DNA of 64,000 nt from Streptomyces tendae (GTDB lineage Bacteria > Actinomycetota > Actinomycetes > Streptomycetales > Streptomycetaceae). A model generated the notes under the pieces. That model worked only from the letters and a program-made list of their open reading frames with translations, did not search any database and was not told where the DNA came from. The translations under genes and the position numbers were made by a program. How positions within the stretch are numbered: the stretch's first letter is position 1; each line of letters starts with the position of its first letter. The stretch spans positions 113,615 to 177,614 of the forward strand of contig NZ_BMUY01000016.1 in the NCBI RefSeq assembly GCF_014650435.1. Reading direction: 5' to 3'. Of the stretch, positions 62,676 to 64,000 are shown in pieces.

Positions 62676-63265
62676 TCAGTCGTTGCGCACGGACCGCAGG
62701 TGCGCGCGGCCGCGCTCGCGCTCCTGCTCCTTCACGATCTCCTTGGCCTTGATGACGTCGCGCTGACCGGTCTTGGGAGACACGCCATTCCGCCGGGCCG
62801 CCTCGGCCCCGGAGATCCTCTTGCCCGCGGCTTCCGCCTCGAGCAGCCACTGGACGACGCGCTCAATCCGTTGTTCCTCGGTCAGCTCCCCCACCGGAGT
62901 CTCGTCCACCTGCTGCTCGGGAACCCGCGCGGTGGCCTCGCCGGTGTCCGTCACTGTCGCCTCCCACGGGGTCGCATCACCGCCCGGCCGGCCCGTGACC
63001 GATCCGGTCGTGCGATCGAGGGCGGTCTGTCGCGGAAGCCCGCCACCAGCCGCCGGCCCATCGGCGGCCGAGGCCGCGGGTACCGGTTCGGCAACGGGGG
63101 CCCGTGGTGCGGCGGATGGCGTGACCGACGGGCCGGCGACGTAGGGCCCCTCGGTGACCGATGCGGCGTGACCGACCGGATCGGTCATGGCGGCCTGCTT
63201 AGGAGACGTGACCGACGGATCGGTCATCCCGGTTGGGGGGAGATCGGTCACCGATGATTCGGTCA
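62289..63265. repeat. Iterated TGACCGATC / GATCGGTCA motif array
   Basis: Exact copies begin at 62289, 62394, 62409 (complement), 62474, 62996, 63179 (complement), 63218 (complement) and 63242 (complement); one-base variants begin at 62375, 62425, 62495, 62522, 63122, 63155, 63169, 63209 and 63257. The array runs from the intergenic region into the coding part of the DUF2637-like gene, so it is not explained by protein sequence alone; in the gene it encodes repeated VTD or MTDP. Confidence 0.85.
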
Positions 63266-64000
63266 CCCACTCCCCCGGGTTCTCGGCTCGGCGCCGCAGC
63301 TCCTTGACCACCGGCACAAGATCCTTCTCGGGGATCGGCTGTCCGTTGTCGTCGATGCCGTAGTAGTCGGCGAGGAAGAGGGCGAACTGATGGGCGTTGG
63401 GGAAGTCGCCGTAGTGGTTGAGGTACTCCGCGTATGCCGCTGGGAAGCTGGAGTGCGAGTCCGCGGTCAGGCCCAGCGTGGCCTCCTCGGCCGCCGCTTC
63501 GGAGAGTTCTTCCCCCTGCACGGCTACGGCTTTCCCGGCGGCCGGGACGGAGAGCGCCTGGCCCTCGTCCTGGTCTCGGGATACGGCCTCAGCACGCCGG
63601 CCGACTTCCAGAGCCCGCGGATGCTCGGCGCTCGCGGGTGCTAGCGGCGCAGGGTCCTCGGCCGGCGACGGACCAGTCAGGACCGGCATAGGCTCATCGA
63701 TCCCTGCGGCCGCCAGCCCGGCCGGCGCGGTTTCGGCGAGCTGTACTCCGTAGCGAGCGAGTCGCAGCGGCATCAGCGACTCGACGGGTGCCTTGCGGCG
63801 CCAGGCGCGGCCGAAGCGGGACCGCAGCCGGGCCTGGTAGACCAGCCGCTCCTGCTCCAGCTTGATGACCTGCTCGTAGGAGCGCAGCTCCCACAGCTTC
63901 ATACGGCGCCACAGCAGGAACGTCGGCACCGGCGAGAGCAGCCAGCGGGTGAGCCGGACGCCCTCCATGTGCTTGTCGGCGGTGATGTCGGCGATCCGGC
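62676..64000 (-). CDS. DUF2637-like protein, partial at right edge
   Basis: The frame stays open to the window edge, so the start is outside; 441 residues are visible. The segment RIADITADKHMEGVRLTRWL followed by LSPVPTFLLWRRMKLWELRS is typical of the cytosolic part of actinobacterial DUF2637 (SpdB-like) membrane proteins. Then come an Ala/Glu-rich linker, the VTD/MTDP repeats (residues about 230-290 of the visible part) and a C-terminal helix-turn-helix (RISGAEAARRNGVSPKTGQR) with a charged helix. DUF2637 proteins are linked to plasmid transfer and spread. The in-frame ATG at 63968 could be used but lies within conserved sequence. Confidence 0.7.
   Translation of the reverse strand, partial: RIADITADKHMEGVRLTRWLLSPVPTFLLWRRMKLWELRSYEQVIKLEQERLVYQARLRSRFGRAWRRKAPVESLMPLRLARYGVQLAETAPAGLAAAGIDEPMPVLTGPSPAEDPAPLAPASAEHPRALEVGRRAEAVSRDQDEGQALSVPAAGKAVAVQGEELSEAAAEEATLGLTADSHSSFPAAYAEYLNHYGDFPNAHQFALFLADYYGIDDNGQPIPEKDLVPVVKELRRRAENPGEWVTESSVTDLPPTGMTDPSVTSPKQAAMTDPVGHAASVTEGPYVAGPSVTPSAAPRAPVAEPVPAASAADGPAAGGGLPRQTALDRTTGSVTGRPGGDATPWEATVTDTGEATARVPEQQVDETPVGELTEEQRIERVVQWLLEAEAAGKRISGAEAARRNGVSPKTGQRDVIKAKEIVKEQERERGRAHLRSVRND

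Noticed and set aside
62041..63265. CRISPR array
   Set aside because: Repeats are 9 bp, occur in both orientations with irregular spacing and partly lie in a gene; no cas genes.

Overview
The window is high-GC actinobacterial DNA, almost certainly from a Streptomyces or close relative. Signs are the extreme G/C at third codon positions, frequent GTG starts, ATGA/GTGA gene overlaps, a WhiB-family protein, a BTAD (SARP-type) regulator, a DUF2637-like protein and an Actinobacteria-type type IV secretion cluster. The content (two different DNA-transfer machineries, a spare sliding clamp, a replication-relaxation protein, insertion sequences, iterated repeats) fits a large conjugative plasmid or integrative conjugative element. 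No telomere, tRNA, rRNA or CRISPR array was seen.

Layout. (1) 1-16.8 kb, plus strand: an accessory set led by an FtsK/TraB-like translocase, then a small membrane protein, DUF6197-like and zinc-binding proteins, a PycTM-like three-helix membrane protein, a P-loop kinase-like ATPase, a GGDEF-ASCH-WhiB overlapping trio, an ECF-like sigma factor, a second DNA polymerase III beta clamp and a RapZ-C/deoxyribosyltransferase-like fusion. Many gaps between these genes contain a strong GC hairpin. (2) 17.0-21.5 kb: a small minus-strand HTH gene and a tightly overlapping operon led by a 724-residue protein I do not recognise; its promoter region carries repeated palindromic GACTATGCAT-type sites. (3) 21.8-33.6 kb, minus strand: a complete Tad/Flp pilus operon (lipoprotein, secreted protein, CpaB-like, CpaE/TadZ-like, TadA, TadB, TadC, Flp pilin, three TadE/G-like proteins) ending in a 1203-residue transmembrane LysM-BTAD regulator.

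(4) 33.9-40.9 kb: an insertion hot spot with an IS5-type element whose transposase needs a -1 frameshift, a calycin-like gene, a lone PIN-domain nuclease, gene stumps, an IS701 remnant and two further IS5/DDE_Tnp_4 elements, the last with perfect 30-bp ends. A 35-bp piece of the transfer operon is duplicated here in inverted orientation. (5) 40.9-47.4 kb, minus: a winged-helix, replication-initiator-like protein behind a palindrome-rich control region, then two small proteins, a replication-relaxation protein and a VirD4/TraG-type ATPase with its membrane partner. (6) 47.5-51.7 kb, minus: a recombination endonuclease VII-like protein and, as a separate unit, a 666-residue protein with a ParB/DGQHR-like motif overlapping a GIY-YIG-like nuclease. 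This is the best candidate for an undescribed (probably defence or exclusion) system. (7) 51.7-64 kb, minus: a Gram-positive type IV secretion operon (sigma-like protein, VirB8/TcpC-like, pilin-like, PrgI/VirB3-like, VirB4, VirB6/TrbL-like, bifunctional transglycosylase-NlpC/P60) and a DUF2637-like protein running off the right edge. The 1.2 kb between 62.04 and 63.27 kb contains two iterated motif families (GGGCAAGCC and TGACCGATC), a strong candidate for a cis-acting origin or transfer locus.

How the parts could work together (inference): the minus-strand VirB4/VirD4 machine would move DNA between cells, the Tad pilus could provide surface contact, and the separate TraB-like pump resembles the double-stranded DNA mycelial-transfer route of Streptomyces plasmids. 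Replication could be driven by the 40.9-42.3 kb or the 17.7-21.1 kb module, helped by the extra clamp.
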